Source of the DNA: Lactobacillus acidophilus | Lineage (GTDB): Bacteria; Bacillota; Bacilli; Lactobacillales; Lactobacillaceae | DNA length: 64,000 nt | Direction: 5' to 3' | Assembly (NCBI RefSeq): GCF_034298135.1 | Contig: NZ_CP139575.1 | Span: 806,001 to 870,000 of the forward strand | Shown: positions 1-10,800 of the stretch, in pieces | How positions within the stretch are numbered: the first letter of the stretch is position 1 | Layout of the letters: each line of letters begins with the position of its first letter | The notes under the pieces: generated by a model | What the model saw: only the letters and a program-made list of their open reading frames with translations | Told to the model about the DNA's origin: nothing | The model's database searches: none | Program-made: the position numbers and the translations under genes

Positions 1-2484
1 ACCAGTTAAGCCATTACCCGTAATTGATACATCTGGGTTTGCCTGATTATTCCAAATATCCTTAGTCTGGAATCCATTCATTGGAATATTTACATCATTT
101 ACATTAAGCCAAATTTGCTTTGAACCATCTGACTTAATACGTTGGTAAACAACAAACCCTGAACTATTAGGATTTGATGGATCATAGTCGCCACCACTAA
201 CACTAAATACTCCTTTGTTACCAGACATATAAATCAAATTGGAAGTATATTCTGCTGAAGTGGTGTTAATCATGTCACCACCGGTTGGCATCCAACCAGT
301 AGTTGCTCCGCCTTTAGAATAACGTTGCAAGTTAAGCATCAATGGATCTTGGATATCAATGCGTGAATTAGATCCACCTAATGGGAAGGAAATTAATTCA
401 GCATAGAAGTTGGTATTATCATCACGAATATCGACAATCGCACCTTTCTTTGAAGTAAAGGCAGCAGTAGTATTCGCATTTTGTGAATCAAGTGAAACAA
501 CATCGTCCCATGGGTTATCGCCACGACCTTCAAGAATTACACGGAATGTAGCGTACTCATCAACAGTAATATTACCGCCTTCGTTAACACCAATGTAGTT
601 GTAACCATCATAACTACCTGACGTTCCAGTCTTACCGACAGAATGGAAATATGTAGTAGAGTGCTTAGAAATTTCGATATTTGAGTTAGCAGCTAAATCT
701 AAGGCAACCCCACGACCCTTATTTTCAAAATGAACATTTGAATTTTCACCAGAAATAAAGTTGGCGTTATTACCTAAGATAATACCGTCACGACCAGTGA
801 AATTAAATGTCGATGAATCACCTAGTTGAGCTAATGTTGGTCCATCATTTCTTGAACGTGCACCATATCCACCAAATCGATCTGAATCAGTACCAGTTGG
901 TCGAGTAGCGCCAATAGCAATAGCTTGTCCTAAACCAGTATTAAAGTTGACGTTTGACTTGTAACCACTAATAAAGTTACCGCCATTTTTTGCAAATACA
1001 CCGGCTACATGGTAACGAGTAGCAGTAGTTGAAGCGTTAGTTAAATTAACATTTAAGGTAGCGTTATCGCCAACACGAACTGTCCCACCGTCAGTTAAAT
1101 TAATACCATCATTAATTTCAGAACTATTAATAGTTAATGATGCACCGTTTTCAATATTTACACTATTACCAGCAATGTTAGAATTCTTAAAGTTATTTCT
1201 ATTACCAGTATAATTTTGAGCTTTAAATTGATCCTGTGTTGGAACAGATGAGTTAACACTATTTACATTTGAAGTAACAGTACCCTTAATATTTACAGTA
1301 CCATTACCAAGGATTGAACCATTAACAGTAATGTCATCAAGAGTTAATTGACCATTATTATTAATCTTGTTTTGACCAAGACTTAATGTAGCATTATTGT
1401 CAGCACCCTTAATAGTAAATGTACGATTAATGTTTAAATCGCCATATGCAGTAATGTTACCACTGATATTTACACCACTGACACTGTAATCATTAACAGC
1501 TTGTTGAAGAGCATTAAAGTCACTAACAGTAGTGTAGTTATCAGCTGCATTAGGATTTACTGCAGCAAACATAGCAGTTCTTGCCATTGCTTGCAATTGC
1601 TTAGTAGGATCTACATTTTTACCTACTACAACTTCACTAGAATTAGATTGGTTTAATAATACTTGATTTCCCTTAGTTAAATTAGCTTTTAAGGCATCTC
1701 CACTCAAGTCTGATGAAAGATCACCAATCTTTAATTCTTGAGTAGTTGTATCATTATCTTTAACAATAGTCTTACCGTTTTGACCAGCTTGAGCTATTGA
1801 AGGCAAACTTTCATTAAGTTGTATATTTGATTTAGTTATATCTGTTTGAGTGTTTGCCGCAATGGAATTGTCTATATTAGCATTATTTTCTACAGAATTA
1901 GCACTTTGTTCTACATTGTTTTTATTACTAGTATCTGTAGCAGCTTTTTCTGACGACTTTTTATTATCAATAGTTTGACTACTCTTATTATCATCTTGCT
2001 TAGTTTTAGTAGTCTTATCAGTTACCTTTTGAGTCTCAGCCTTATTCTCATCTGCTGCTTGATTATTATCAATAGTTACTGCAGCATCAGAATTTTGTTC
2101 TTCAGAAGTTATAGCTTTATTTTGTTGTGCATTATCTGAAGATATATCACTTGACTCATCAACACTTTCTTGAGTATTTTGTGCGGATACATTGTTAGTT
2201 TTAGTACTATCATCTGTATTTTCATTTGCTGTTTGATTTTGTTCAACAACAACCTTTTCAACATGACCAGTTGAAGCAGACTGATTACTTTCTAAATTTG
2301 TCTTAGCATCACTGTCATTATTGTCAGTTTCATCAGCATGAACCGTACTAGTAGAAGTACTCATCCATAAACTTGTACCTAGAAGAACTGAAGCTGCACC
2401 TATAGTCAACTTTCTAATAGCAAAGTGTGGCTTACGTTCGGCTACCGCTTCCATCTTCTTATCGCGGTTATTCTTAGAAACCAT
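1..2484 (-). CDS. YSIRK-type adhesin with pectate-lyase-like beta-helix (C-terminus outside window)
   Basis: The frame is open from an ATG at 2484 to the window edge, giving 828 codons with no stop, so the C-terminus is missing. The N-terminus carries a YSIRK-like signal peptide (AIRKLTIGAASVLLGTSLW, then a likely cleavage after VHA at about residue 51). Residues about 55-280 are a low-complexity S/N/T/Q/E-rich stretch. From about residue 290 there are repeated short beta strands rich in N, G and I (for example GNGTVNIKG and NFTGRDGIILGN), typical of the parallel beta-helix called the pectate-lyase-like adhesive domain. The whole segment is a paralogue of the first ~830 residues of the next minus-strand gene. 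By analogy it should continue into MucBP-type repeats and an LPxTG anchor, but that is inference. Secretion by Sec and sortase anchoring are expected. The start follows a GGGGG-type SD about 9 bases upstream. Confidence 0.88.
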   Translation of the reverse strand, partial: MVSKNNRDKKMEAVAERKPHFAIRKLTIGAASVLLGTSLWMSTSTSTVHADETDNNDSDAKTNLESNQSASTGHVEKVVVEQNQTANENTDDSTKTNNVSAQNTQESVDESSDISSDNAQQNKAITSEEQNSDAAVTIDNNQAADENKAETQKVTDKTTKTKQDDNKSSQTIDNKKSSEKAATDTSNKNNVEQSANSVENNANIDNSIAANTQTDITKSNIQLNESLPSIAQAGQNGKTIVKDNDTTTQELKIGDLSSDLSGDALKANLTKGNQVLLNQSNSSEVVVGKNVDPTKQLQAMARTAMFAAVNPNAADNYTTVSDFNALQQAVNDYSVSGVNISGNITAYGDLNINRTFTIKGADNNATLSLGQNKINNNGQLTLDDITVNGSILGNGTVNIKGTVTSNVNSVNSSVPTQDQFKAQNYTGNRNNFKNSNIAGNSVNIENGASLTINSSEINDGINLTDGGTVRVGDNATLNVNLTNASTTATRYHVAGVFAKNGGNFISGYKSNVNFNTGLGQAIAIGATRPTGTDSDRFGGYGARSRNDGPTLAQLGDSSTFNFTGRDGIILGNNANFISGENSNVHFENKGRGVALDLAANSNIEISKHSTTYFHSVGKTGTSGSYDGYNYIGVNEGGNITVDEYATFRVILEGRGDNPWDDVVSLDSQNANTTAAFTSKKGAIVDIRDDNTNFYAELISFPLGGSNSRIDIQDPLMLNLQRYSKGGATTGWMPTGGDMINTTSAEYTSNLIYMSGNKGVFSVSGGDYDPSNPNSSGFVVYQRIKSDGSKQIWLNVNDVNIPMNGFQTKDIWNNQANPDVSITGNGLTG

Positions 2485-2518
2485 GTCTCGTGTCCCCCTA
2501 TTTCTATACATCTCACAT

Positions 2519-2581
2519 GGATGACCAATTCCTTATCACCCTCATCACATTAATAATAACAAGTGTAATTTATTTTTTCAA
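2519..2581 (-). promoter_or_regulatory. Promoter and conserved leader hairpin of the first adhesin
   Basis: On the minus strand a TTGAAA -35 box (2576-2581) and a TATTAT -10 box (2553-2558) are separated by 17 bases. The transcript would begin just before a 23-base block at 2519-2541 that is 21/23 identical to 10801-10823 in front of the second adhesin. Its ends (GGGTGA and TCATCC) can pair into a small hairpin about 35 bases before the ATG. The rest of the 332-base gap (2485-2816) holds only AT-rich sequence and the terminator of the next gene. Confidence 0.6.
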
Positions 2582-2756
2582 GTTTTAAATAACATCTTTT
2601 ATATTTATAGTTTTACGCCAAAATACACAGATATTTTCAAACTAAAATACTACTATTTAATAAATTTATAAGTTCACTTCAACCAAAACAATTTCATATA
2701 ATTGTAATCTTATTTTTAATCTATTCATTTCAATATTCAACTCTCGTATTGATTAT

Positions 2757-2804
2757 AAAAAGCCACATTATTAATTCAGATAAAATAATAATGTGGCTTT
2801 ATTT
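2757..2804 (-). terminator. Rho-independent terminator of the second adhesin
   Basis: An AAAAGCCACATTATTA arm pairs with TAATAATGTGGCTTT across a 12-base loop. A-rich sequence on the plus strand at 2757-2760 supplies the U tract for the minus-strand transcript. It lies 13 bases after the stop codon of the 2650-residue adhesin. Confidence 0.85.
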
Positions 2805-2816
2805 AATATTTTTTAA

Positions 2817-5800
2817 TTATGATTTTTTCTTCTTAACACCTGATAATCCGATTAAACCTATCATTCCTGCCGTTGCTCCTAGAATTGCAGCTGCACTGTC
2901 ATTCTTTTCACCTGTTTGTGGAAGCTCTGCTTCAGGAGTTTGTTCATTCTTAACTACAGCAGCTGCAGTTGGAACAGTCTTATCTTCCTTTTCTGGAGTG
3001 TTATTGCCCTTAGCAGTAGGTGCCTTTGGTGCATGTGGAGCTGGAGCTGGTCTGTCTGGTTCTTCCGGCTTTTCACCATGTGGTGCTGGAGCCGGTGTAT
3101 CTGGCTCATTCGGTGTTACCGGTACATCTTCTCCGTGCGGTGTTGGAGCTGATGTATCTGGTGTTGTTGGAGTACTTGGCTCATTTGGAGTTACCGGTAT
3201 ATTCGGCGTTACTGGCGTAGTTTGTGGTGCGTATGGTACTGGCGTATCCTTGCCTGGATCGCTTGGAGTCACCGTTGGCACACTTGGCTTGTAACCTGGG
3301 ATAGTTGGTACCGGTTCATTTGGCACTACCTTAGTTGGATCATTCGGATCGGTTGGGTAGGTTGGCGTTGGTACGTTTGGTATTGGCTTACCATTTGGAT
3401 CTACTGGAATAATCTTTCCGTTGGCTGTGTAGTTTACAGTTACGATCTTATTCAAGTCCTCTGGGGTAATTGTAGTATTACCTGCAGTACGCTTATCTGC
3501 ATGGTAGCCCTCAACCACTGGGGTATCTACATTGCCAAATGTATGACTGGTTACATTCCAAGCACCGGTACTAATTACCTTACCAGTTACATTATCAACT
3601 ACAGCTGTTCTAGTAAAGGTAAAGCTTTGTACATTATCCTTAGGAGTATTGTTTCCTGCCCCAGTATAATGAATAGTTTGAGTACCAGTCTTACTCAAGT
3701 TATCCTTACCGGTTGTATCTGGCCACTTAGGTCCATCTGGATCGTTAGGGTTAATTGGTTCACCTGGCTTACCTGGTTTATCAGGTATTACAATAGTTGT
3801 TCCATGCTTCAAGATAACTGTGTAAGTCTGAATGGTGCTGTCATCATTATCAAATGTCACACCATCTGGAAAACCATTATGAACCAATACATATCCTTTG
3901 TTTTCAAGATTTTTGATTGTATCAGAAGTATTATAGTCTACCTTGTCTCCTGCTTTACCAATCAAATTTCCTGAACTAATAATTACTTTGTTACCTTCAT
4001 CAGCATCAATGTAATTTACTACAGCTTTTTGATCTGTAATTGGATTTCCTGGAGTATATGGAACTAGAGTATCCGTAGTAGGATCTCCTGGTGTTACTGT
4101 TGGAGTATTTGGTGTGTATCCTGGAACTTTTGGTACCGGTTCATCAGGTATTACCTTAGTTGGATTTGTTGGATCATTCTTGTAACTCGGAGTTGGTGCA
4201 TCTGGAATTGGTGTAGTACCATCTGGACCTACCGGTACAATATTACCAACTTTCTTGTAAAGAACTGTAAATACACGATTACGTTGATCTTCACTAGATT
4301 CACGAGTAGTAGTAAATCCTCCGGCCATGTATTTTCCATTATTGTTAGTATAGCCAGAAACAGCTACGTAACCGGTAATTACTGGAACATCAACAACAGG
4401 AAAGTCTGTGCTTATTGCATTCCAAGTACCAGTTTGAACCTTCGCACCAGTTACTTCATCATAAGCATCACCTGTATAAGTAAATGTAAATTCTTGCAAT
4501 TCAGATTTATGTAATTCATTACCTTCATCATCTACATACTTAACGATCTGCGAAGCTTTAACTTCTTGCTGCTCACGAATCACCTGACCATTCTTAGCAT
4601 AAACCACAGTAGTTTCGCTTGTTGGATTATCAACAGTTACTGTAACACCATCAACCACGATTTTATCTGCATGATGGCCATCAATCGTTGGTGAGAACAC
4701 ATTATTAAACTTATGACTTTCAGGAGTCCATCCCCTATCATCGATCACTTGACCAGTTACATTATCAAATACAAGTGTATGAACAAATGTAACATTTTGA
4801 ACATTATCATCAGCTGCCTTATTTCCATCAACGTAAACGTAATGAATAGTTTGATTACCTTGTTTAGTCAATCCCTTAGTGTCAGTATCGCTTGGCCACT
4901 TAGGCCCGTTGGGATCATTTGGATTAATTGGTTCACCTGGCTTACCAGGCTGATCAGGAGTAATCGTGGTTGTTCCATGCTTCATGTGGACTGTTATAGT
5001 AATATTTTGATCAGCAACAATTTCTGCTGGGACATTACCATCTGTTCCTACATATACATACCCCTTATTAATCAAGTCGGTAATATTTTTGTTAGTCGTG
5101 TAATCGATCCTAGTACCTTCATCTTGTACTCCAGAGTTATAACCAACATCTGGAATAGTTTGATTACTGGTGTCATCGTGGAAAATTACTTGTATTGAAC
5201 CTTGAATTGGAGCATATGGAACCGGAGTATCTTTATCAGGATCTGTTGGTGTAACTATTGGCGTGCTTGGTCTATAGCCAGGAATAGCTGGCACTGGTTC
5301 ATCCGGCACTACCTTCGTTGGATCTGTTGGATCTGTTGGGTACTGCGGCGTTGGTACATTCGGAATTGGATTGCCAGCTGGATCAACTGGAATAATTTTA
5401 CCATTTGGTGTGTATCTTACTACCAGCATCTTGTTCAAATCATCTGGTGTAATCGTTGTACCACCAGCATTCCGTTTATCTGCATGATAGCCCTCAACTA
5501 TTGGAGTATCAACATTACCAAATGTATAACTAGTTACATTCCAACCACTAGTGCTAATTACTTCACCAGTTACTTTGTCAATCACAGCGGTTCTAGTAAA
5601 CTCGAAGTTTTGCACGTTATCTGTTGGAGTTTTACTACCTGCTCCTTCATAATGAATTGTTTGAGTACCAGTCTTAATCAAGCTATCTTTTCCAGTTTCA
5701 TCTGACCACTTAGGTCCATCTGGATCATTCGGATTAATGGGATCGCCTGGTATTCCTGGTTTTTCTGGGGTTACAGTTTGTGTACCATGTTTTAATACCA

Positions 5801-8800
5801 CCGTGAATATTTGAGTAATACCATCATCATCATCAAAAGTTACTCTAGTTGGAAAGCCATCATAAATCAACACATATCCTTTATTAGTAAGATCTGTAAT
5901 TGTTGGTATAGTTGTATAATCAATCTGCTCACCTGGTTTTCCAATTAAATCACCTGAAGAAGTGATCACTTTGTTTTCTTCATCAGAATCAATATAATTT
6001 ACTACTGCTTTTTGATCTACAATTGGAGTTTCCGGAGTATATGGAACTTCAACATCTTTACTCGGATCACCTGGAGCTGGATCAACTGCGTCACCTGGTT
6101 TTCCAGTTTCAGGATGATATCCTGGTACATATGGCTTTTCTCCTGGAATTACCTTAGTTGGATCATTTGGATCGTTAGGGAAATGTGGAGTATCAATACC
6201 CGGAATCTGATTCCCTGATGGATCAACTGGTATTACTTTACCAATTTGTTTATAAGTAATAGTCTTTTCAATATCATTTTGAGTTACAGCAGTTGCCGGA
6301 ACATTAGCTTGATCAGCATAGTAGCCATTCACTACTGGAGTATCTACTTGATCGTAAGTGCTTTTTTCATCACTTGGAATTGTCCAATCAGTAGTAAATT
6401 CTCCATCTGGAACAACTTCATTAGTCACGACATCCACAGTAACAGTACGAATCCATTTAGAAGTTTGAACTTGATCAGCAGGAGTCTTATCACCCGCGCC
6501 AACATAATGAACCGTTTCTTTAACAACCTTTTCAACTTGATTTATATCTACACCATGTTTGTCTGGAGTATCCGGTCCAATTGGAATCACTTGGTGATCA
6601 TAGTATACATTTACCGTTGCATTTTTAGTATCAGCATTAACAATATATTCAGCTACAATTGCAGCTAAACTACTATCTTCGAACCGTGGTGCCTTATATC
6701 CATTTGTAGTTAAATCAGGTGAATTCACACTTTCCCAAATTCCATCAATAATCCAATTATTATTAAGAGTGTACATCTTACCATCTTGGCTCACTGTACC
6801 ATAGCCAATCACCTTGCCAGTTGAATCCAAAATTTCAGTTCGATACATACTTACAGTTTGTTCAACTGGATTAGCTAGGATCAAGTTGATTGGGATTTTT
6901 TCATCTGTTTTACCATCTAAATAATTAATTATTCTAGTTACATTTTTAGTATCAGTCTTGCCTGTATGATAAGTTGCTCCCTCATTGTAAATAACATCAA
7001 CTGTTAAGTCATGTGAATTATTAGTGTTTACTTCATAACTCGTCACACTACCATTACCGGCACTATAGTTACCAGGAGTTACTGAAACAAAGTTATATGT
7101 AGATCCATTATAATCAATTGATGGTTTGGCAGCAGTTTCAGCAAATGTATAAGAATTACCACTTTGAGCACTATCGCCATCTACTGAATAAGTCCAAGTG
7201 AGTTGACCGTTTTGATCTACAATATTACCACTTGCATCAACGGTTACTAAGTTACCTGTCACTGTATCAATTGTGCCTGAACCTGTAAAGACAACCGTCG
7301 AAGTAACAGAGTCAGCAATTATATTGCCAGCAGTGTCAATATAATTGATTGTCCGAGTTACTGTCTTTTGCAAATCTTCCTTAGTATACTTATCAGTTGG
7401 CTGATCAGGGTTGACTGGATTGGTACCATGCTTCATATGAACAGTAATTAGGGTTGCATTATTAGGTATAGTTGTTGGAATCACACCATCTGTACTTACA
7501 TATACATATCCTTGTTTTTCTAAATCACTAATATTTTGTGCAGTTGTATATGTAACTGGTGTTCCTGCTTCCTCTGTCCCTGAATTAAAACCAACACTTG
7601 GGATAGCATCGTTAGTCGTATCATCGTAAAAGATTACTTGAACAGAACCCTTTTCTGCTTTCTTGTAAACAACGATCGTTTGATAATTGTCCGGAATACC
7701 AGTAATACCTTGATTTCTATACCCAGCTGACAATTGACCATTTTGCACCACATCATTGGCTGCATCAAACACAAAATTAGCTTTTACAGTTTGACCATCA
7801 GCACCTAAAGTTACACCCGGTGCATTAGTTGATTGAATAGTAATAATATATCCTTCTTTTACTGGGGAAGTCACAGATGCATATGGATCAGTCACTTTTT
7901 GTCCTTGATCATTAGTGTACGTCCAACCAGAATCTTGAGTTACTGAGTAGCCACTTCTAATATAATTCAAGGTCTCATCAGCAGTATGTCCTAAGGCATA
8001 GTCTTGAATTGTTTTAATTTGTTCAGAAGTTAGATCAAGAGTTAAATCACGTGCTAAATTCAAGTTTTGAGTCACAACTAATGGTTGACTATCGGCACCC
8101 ATAACTGGTGTTCCATCTTCATATACATAACTAATAGTATTAGTATGTGTTCCCTTAATCTGAGTAGAAGTTTCATGTGGAATCCAAATTTGATGACTTG
8201 CACGCATAGTTGAAATACCGTAAGCAGGACTATTTTGTAAGTTCACTAAAGTCGGATCAGTCTGATTGTCACGGATTTGGTTAGCACGAATTCCACTTGT
8301 GAAACCATTACCGCTAATTGAAACATCAGAATTAGCTCCATTATTGAAAATATCTTGTGAAGCAAAACCATTTTTATGGAATTCTACACTATCTACATCA
8401 GTCCAAATTTGTTGGGCACCATCTGATTTAATCTGTTGGTAAACAACATAGTTAGTACCACCAATACTTAAAACACCTTTAGTACCACCCATATAAATCA
8501 AGTTAGCAGTATATTTTTCAGAAGTAGAATTAATAGCTACCCCACCAACTCCAGCCATCCAGCCAGTAGTCTCACCACCAGCTGAATAACGTTGTAGGTT
8601 AAGAAGCAGCGGATCTTGAATATCAATCCGTGAATTTGCAGCTCCTAATGGGAAGGAAATCAATTCTGCATAGAAGTTAGTGTTATCATCACGAATGTCA
8701 ATAATAGCACCTTTTTTGGAAGTAAAGGCAGCATTTGTTGTTGCCAACTGTGAATCTAAAGAAATAACATCATCCCAAGCATTGTCGCCACGATTTTCCA

Positions 8801-10769
8801 TGATTACTCTAAAAGTTGCATCTTCACCAATAGTAATATTTCCTGCTTCATTTACACCAATATAGTTATAACCCTCATAACTACCTGATGGACCAACTAC
8901 AACACCAATAGCATTAGTGGTATTCTTACCTACTGAATGGAAATACGTTACTGCATGATCAGCAATATTAATATTACTATTATTTGCTAGATCAAGAGCA
9001 ACACCACGTCCTTTATTTTCAAAGTGGACATTGGCATATTCACCAACGTTAAAATTAGAATTATTACCCAAAATAACTCCATCACGACCGGTAAAGTTTA
9101 AAGTAGAGTATTGACCCAAATTAATTTGACCCGCACCATTCGCGCGATCACGAGTATATCCACCAAAACGATCATTATCTGTTACGTTAGGTCTCAGACC
9201 TGTCATCGCAATTCCTTGACCAATACTGGTGTTTAGAGTCACTACAGACTTATATCCTGTAGTAAAACTACCATTACTTTCAGCAAAAATACCTGCATCA
9301 TGGTAACGAGCAGTAGCTCCTGTGCCCAATTCATTATTAGTATTCATATTAATAGTTAATTGGCTATAATTACCAACATTAACAATACCATTACTTAACA
9401 AATGGATACCATCGCCAACAGATGAGCGATTAATTGTTAGTGAAGCATTATCATCGACATTAACAGTACTTGATTGAATGTTATATCCTTTAGTTTGAGT
9501 CCAATTCACCTTAACACCAGGAGTTGCTTTTTCAGAATTGGTAAGCGTATAACCATTAGATTCATTAACATTAGAAATAACATCCCCTTTAATATTTACT
9601 GTTCCATTACCCATAATTGAACCATTAACAGTAATATCCTCAAGAGTTAAAGTAGAATTATTAATAATTGCATTTTGATTTAAATTTAACTTTGCATTAT
9701 TAGTTCCCTTAATAGTAAAAGCACGATTAATAGTTAAATTACCAAAAACATAAATATCACCATCGATATTTACTCCGCTTACACTATAATTGCTAACAGC
9801 TCTTTGAAGATCATTATAGTTATTAACAGTAGTGTAATTATCTGCATTTGGACTCGCTGCAACAAGGGTAGCTGTCCTAGCCATTGCCTCTAATTGTTTA
9901 GTAGGATCAGCATTTTTACCTGCCATTGTATCGCTAGAATTAGATTGATTTAGCAATATTTGATTACCTTGAGTTAAATTAGCCTTTAATACTTCATCGC
10001 TTAAATCTGGTGAAAGATCATCAATATTTAATTTAGAACTAGTATTGTTACTAGAATTAACCGTAGTTTTTCCTTGCTGACCAATTTGATCAATTAAAGG
10101 CGAACTTTCATAAAACTGTGTATTTGAATCAATTAATTCTGCTTGTGTATCAGCTAAATTAGAATTATTTACATTAACATCATTATTAGTACTATTATCT
10201 ACAGGGCTTTGAGTGGTTACATTCGTAGATGTATTTTCTGATGAATTGCCAGTTTGCTCAACTGGTGTAATATTATCTGTTGTTTGAGTTTTATTTTTTT
10301 CAACATCTGTTTTTTGTTTATTTTCAATTATTTCTTGTGATTCAGTTTGACCATAAGATGTTTCAGCATGACTGTTATCAGTGTTTGTTTTAATATCAGC
10401 GTCTACATTTTCATTTTTTATAATTTCATCATTTATTTTATTAACACTTTTTTGATCATTTTGTGCAGATACATCATTTGCTGCATTAATATCTTGTTGA
10501 GCACCTTCACTTGATGATTGATTTTGTTCAACAATCACTTTTTCTACATGATCAGTTGAAGCGGATTCATTACTTTCTAAATTTGTTTTAGGTTGATTGT
10601 CATCAATATTAATTTCATCAGCATGAACTGTGCTAGTAGGAATACTAATCCACAAAGTAGTTCCTAAAAGAACTGAAACGGCACCAACAGATAGTGTACG
10701 AATCCCATGATGCTGTTTGCGCTCTGAAGTTGCTTCCATTCTCTTAATGCGATTATTTTTAGAAATCAT
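2817..10769 (-). CDS. Giant mucus-binding adhesin with YSIRK signal, beta-helix, Mub repeats and LPQTG anchor
   Basis: This 2650-residue surface protein is intact. Order of parts: YSIRK-like signal (HHGIRTLSVGAVSVLLGTT, residues ~20-38; mature from ~52), a low-complexity S/N/T/Q/E stretch to ~300, a pectate-lyase-like beta-helix at ~305-860, then a long array of mucin-binding modules. MucBP_2-like units start near 1040, 1586, 1856 and 2251 (motifs such as VQVIFYDDT and KAVVNYIDSDE). Mub_B2-like units start near 1140, 1273, 1410, 1700, 1970, 2073 and 2356 (TRTINYID, TQTIHYEGAG). Linkers rich in P, D and G (DPNDPTKVVP) separate them. A Pro-rich wall-spanning stretch with APAPHG repeats lies at ~2510-2580, followed by LPQTG, a hydrophobic helix and KKKKS. 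Known Mub family proteins bind mucus and are anchored by sortase A. The unusually high number of repeats suggests slippage-driven length variation. Confidence 0.95.
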   Translation of the reverse strand: MISKNNRIKRMEATSERKQHHGIRTLSVGAVSVLLGTTLWISIPTSTVHADEINIDDNQPKTNLESNESASTDHVEKVIVEQNQSSSEGAQQDINAANDVSAQNDQKSVNKINDEIIKNENVDADIKTNTDNSHAETSYGQTESQEIIENKQKTDVEKNKTQTTDNITPVEQTGNSSENTSTNVTTQSPVDNSTNNDVNVNNSNLADTQAELIDSNTQFYESSPLIDQIGQQGKTTVNSSNNTSSKLNIDDLSPDLSDEVLKANLTQGNQILLNQSNSSDTMAGKNADPTKQLEAMARTATLVAASPNADNYTTVNNYNDLQRAVSNYSVSGVNIDGDIYVFGNLTINRAFTIKGTNNAKLNLNQNAIINNSTLTLEDITVNGSIMGNGTVNIKGDVISNVNESNGYTLTNSEKATPGVKVNWTQTKGYNIQSSTVNVDDNASLTINRSSVGDGIHLLSNGIVNVGNYSQLTINMNTNNELGTGATARYHDAGIFAESNGSFTTGYKSVVTLNTSIGQGIAMTGLRPNVTDNDRFGGYTRDRANGAGQINLGQYSTLNFTGRDGVILGNNSNFNVGEYANVHFENKGRGVALDLANNSNINIADHAVTYFHSVGKNTTNAIGVVVGPSGSYEGYNYIGVNEAGNITIGEDATFRVIMENRGDNAWDDVISLDSQLATTNAAFTSKKGAIIDIRDDNTNFYAELISFPLGAANSRIDIQDPLLLNLQRYSAGGETTGWMAGVGGVAINSTSEKYTANLIYMGGTKGVLSIGGTNYVVYQQIKSDGAQQIWTDVDSVEFHKNGFASQDIFNNGANSDVSISGNGFTSGIRANQIRDNQTDPTLVNLQNSPAYGISTMRASHQIWIPHETSTQIKGTHTNTISYVYEDGTPVMGADSQPLVVTQNLNLARDLTLDLTSEQIKTIQDYALGHTADETLNYIRSGYSVTQDSGWTYTNDQGQKVTDPYASVTSPVKEGYIITIQSTNAPGVTLGADGQTVKANFVFDAANDVVQNGQLSAGYRNQGITGIPDNYQTIVVYKKAEKGSVQVIFYDDTTNDAIPSVGFNSGTEEAGTPVTYTTAQNISDLEKQGYVYVSTDGVIPTTIPNNATLITVHMKHGTNPVNPDQPTDKYTKEDLQKTVTRTINYIDTAGNIIADSVTSTVVFTGSGTIDTVTGNLVTVDASGNIVDQNGQLTWTYSVDGDSAQSGNSYTFAETAAKPSIDYNGSTYNFVSVTPGNYSAGNGSVTSYEVNTNNSHDLTVDVIYNEGATYHTGKTDTKNVTRIINYLDGKTDEKIPINLILANPVEQTVSMYRTEILDSTGKVIGYGTVSQDGKMYTLNNNWIIDGIWESVNSPDLTTNGYKAPRFEDSSLAAIVAEYIVNADTKNATVNVYYDHQVIPIGPDTPDKHGVDINQVEKVVKETVHYVGAGDKTPADQVQTSKWIRTVTVDVVTNEVVPDGEFTTDWTIPSDEKSTYDQVDTPVVNGYYADQANVPATAVTQNDIEKTITYKQIGKVIPVDPSGNQIPGIDTPHFPNDPNDPTKVIPGEKPYVPGYHPETGKPGDAVDPAPGDPSKDVEVPYTPETPIVDQKAVVNYIDSDEENKVITSSGDLIGKPGEQIDYTTIPTITDLTNKGYVLIYDGFPTRVTFDDDDGITQIFTVVLKHGTQTVTPEKPGIPGDPINPNDPDGPKWSDETGKDSLIKTGTQTIHYEGAGSKTPTDNVQNFEFTRTAVIDKVTGEVISTSGWNVTSYTFGNVDTPIVEGYHADKRNAGGTTITPDDLNKMLVVRYTPNGKIIPVDPAGNPIPNVPTPQYPTDPTDPTKVVPDEPVPAIPGYRPSTPIVTPTDPDKDTPVPYAPIQGSIQVIFHDDTSNQTIPDVGYNSGVQDEGTRIDYTTNKNITDLINKGYVYVGTDGNVPAEIVADQNITITVHMKHGTTTITPDQPGKPGEPINPNDPNGPKWPSDTDTKGLTKQGNQTIHYVYVDGNKAADDNVQNVTFVHTLVFDNVTGQVIDDRGWTPESHKFNNVFSPTIDGHHADKIVVDGVTVTVDNPTSETTVVYAKNGQVIREQQEVKASQIVKYVDDEGNELHKSELQEFTFTYTGDAYDEVTGAKVQTGTWNAISTDFPVVDVPVITGYVAVSGYTNNNGKYMAGGFTTTRESSEDQRNRVFTVLYKKVGNIVPVGPDGTTPIPDAPTPSYKNDPTNPTKVIPDEPVPKVPGYTPNTPTVTPGDPTTDTLVPYTPGNPITDQKAVVNYIDADEGNKVIISSGNLIGKAGDKVDYNTSDTIKNLENKGYVLVHNGFPDGVTFDNDDSTIQTYTVILKHGTTIVIPDKPGKPGEPINPNDPDGPKWPDTTGKDNLSKTGTQTIHYTGAGNNTPKDNVQSFTFTRTAVVDNVTGKVISTGAWNVTSHTFGNVDTPVVEGYHADKRTAGNTTITPEDLNKIVTVNYTANGKIIPVDPNGKPIPNVPTPTYPTDPNDPTKVVPNEPVPTIPGYKPSVPTVTPSDPGKDTPVPYAPQTTPVTPNIPVTPNEPSTPTTPDTSAPTPHGEDVPVTPNEPDTPAPAPHGEKPEEPDRPAPAPHAPKAPTAKGNNTPEKEDKTVPTAAAVVKNEQTPEAELPQTGEKNDSAAAILGATAGMIGLIGLSGVKKKKS

Positions 10770-10800
10770 TTTTCATGCCCTCCGATTTCCTGTATACTTC

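Noticed and set aside
2749..6668. Several long plus-strand open frames rich in W, C, S and I opposite the giant adhesin
   Set aside because: They are antisense shadows of a repetitive, low-complexity coding region. They lack SD sites and have no known domain.
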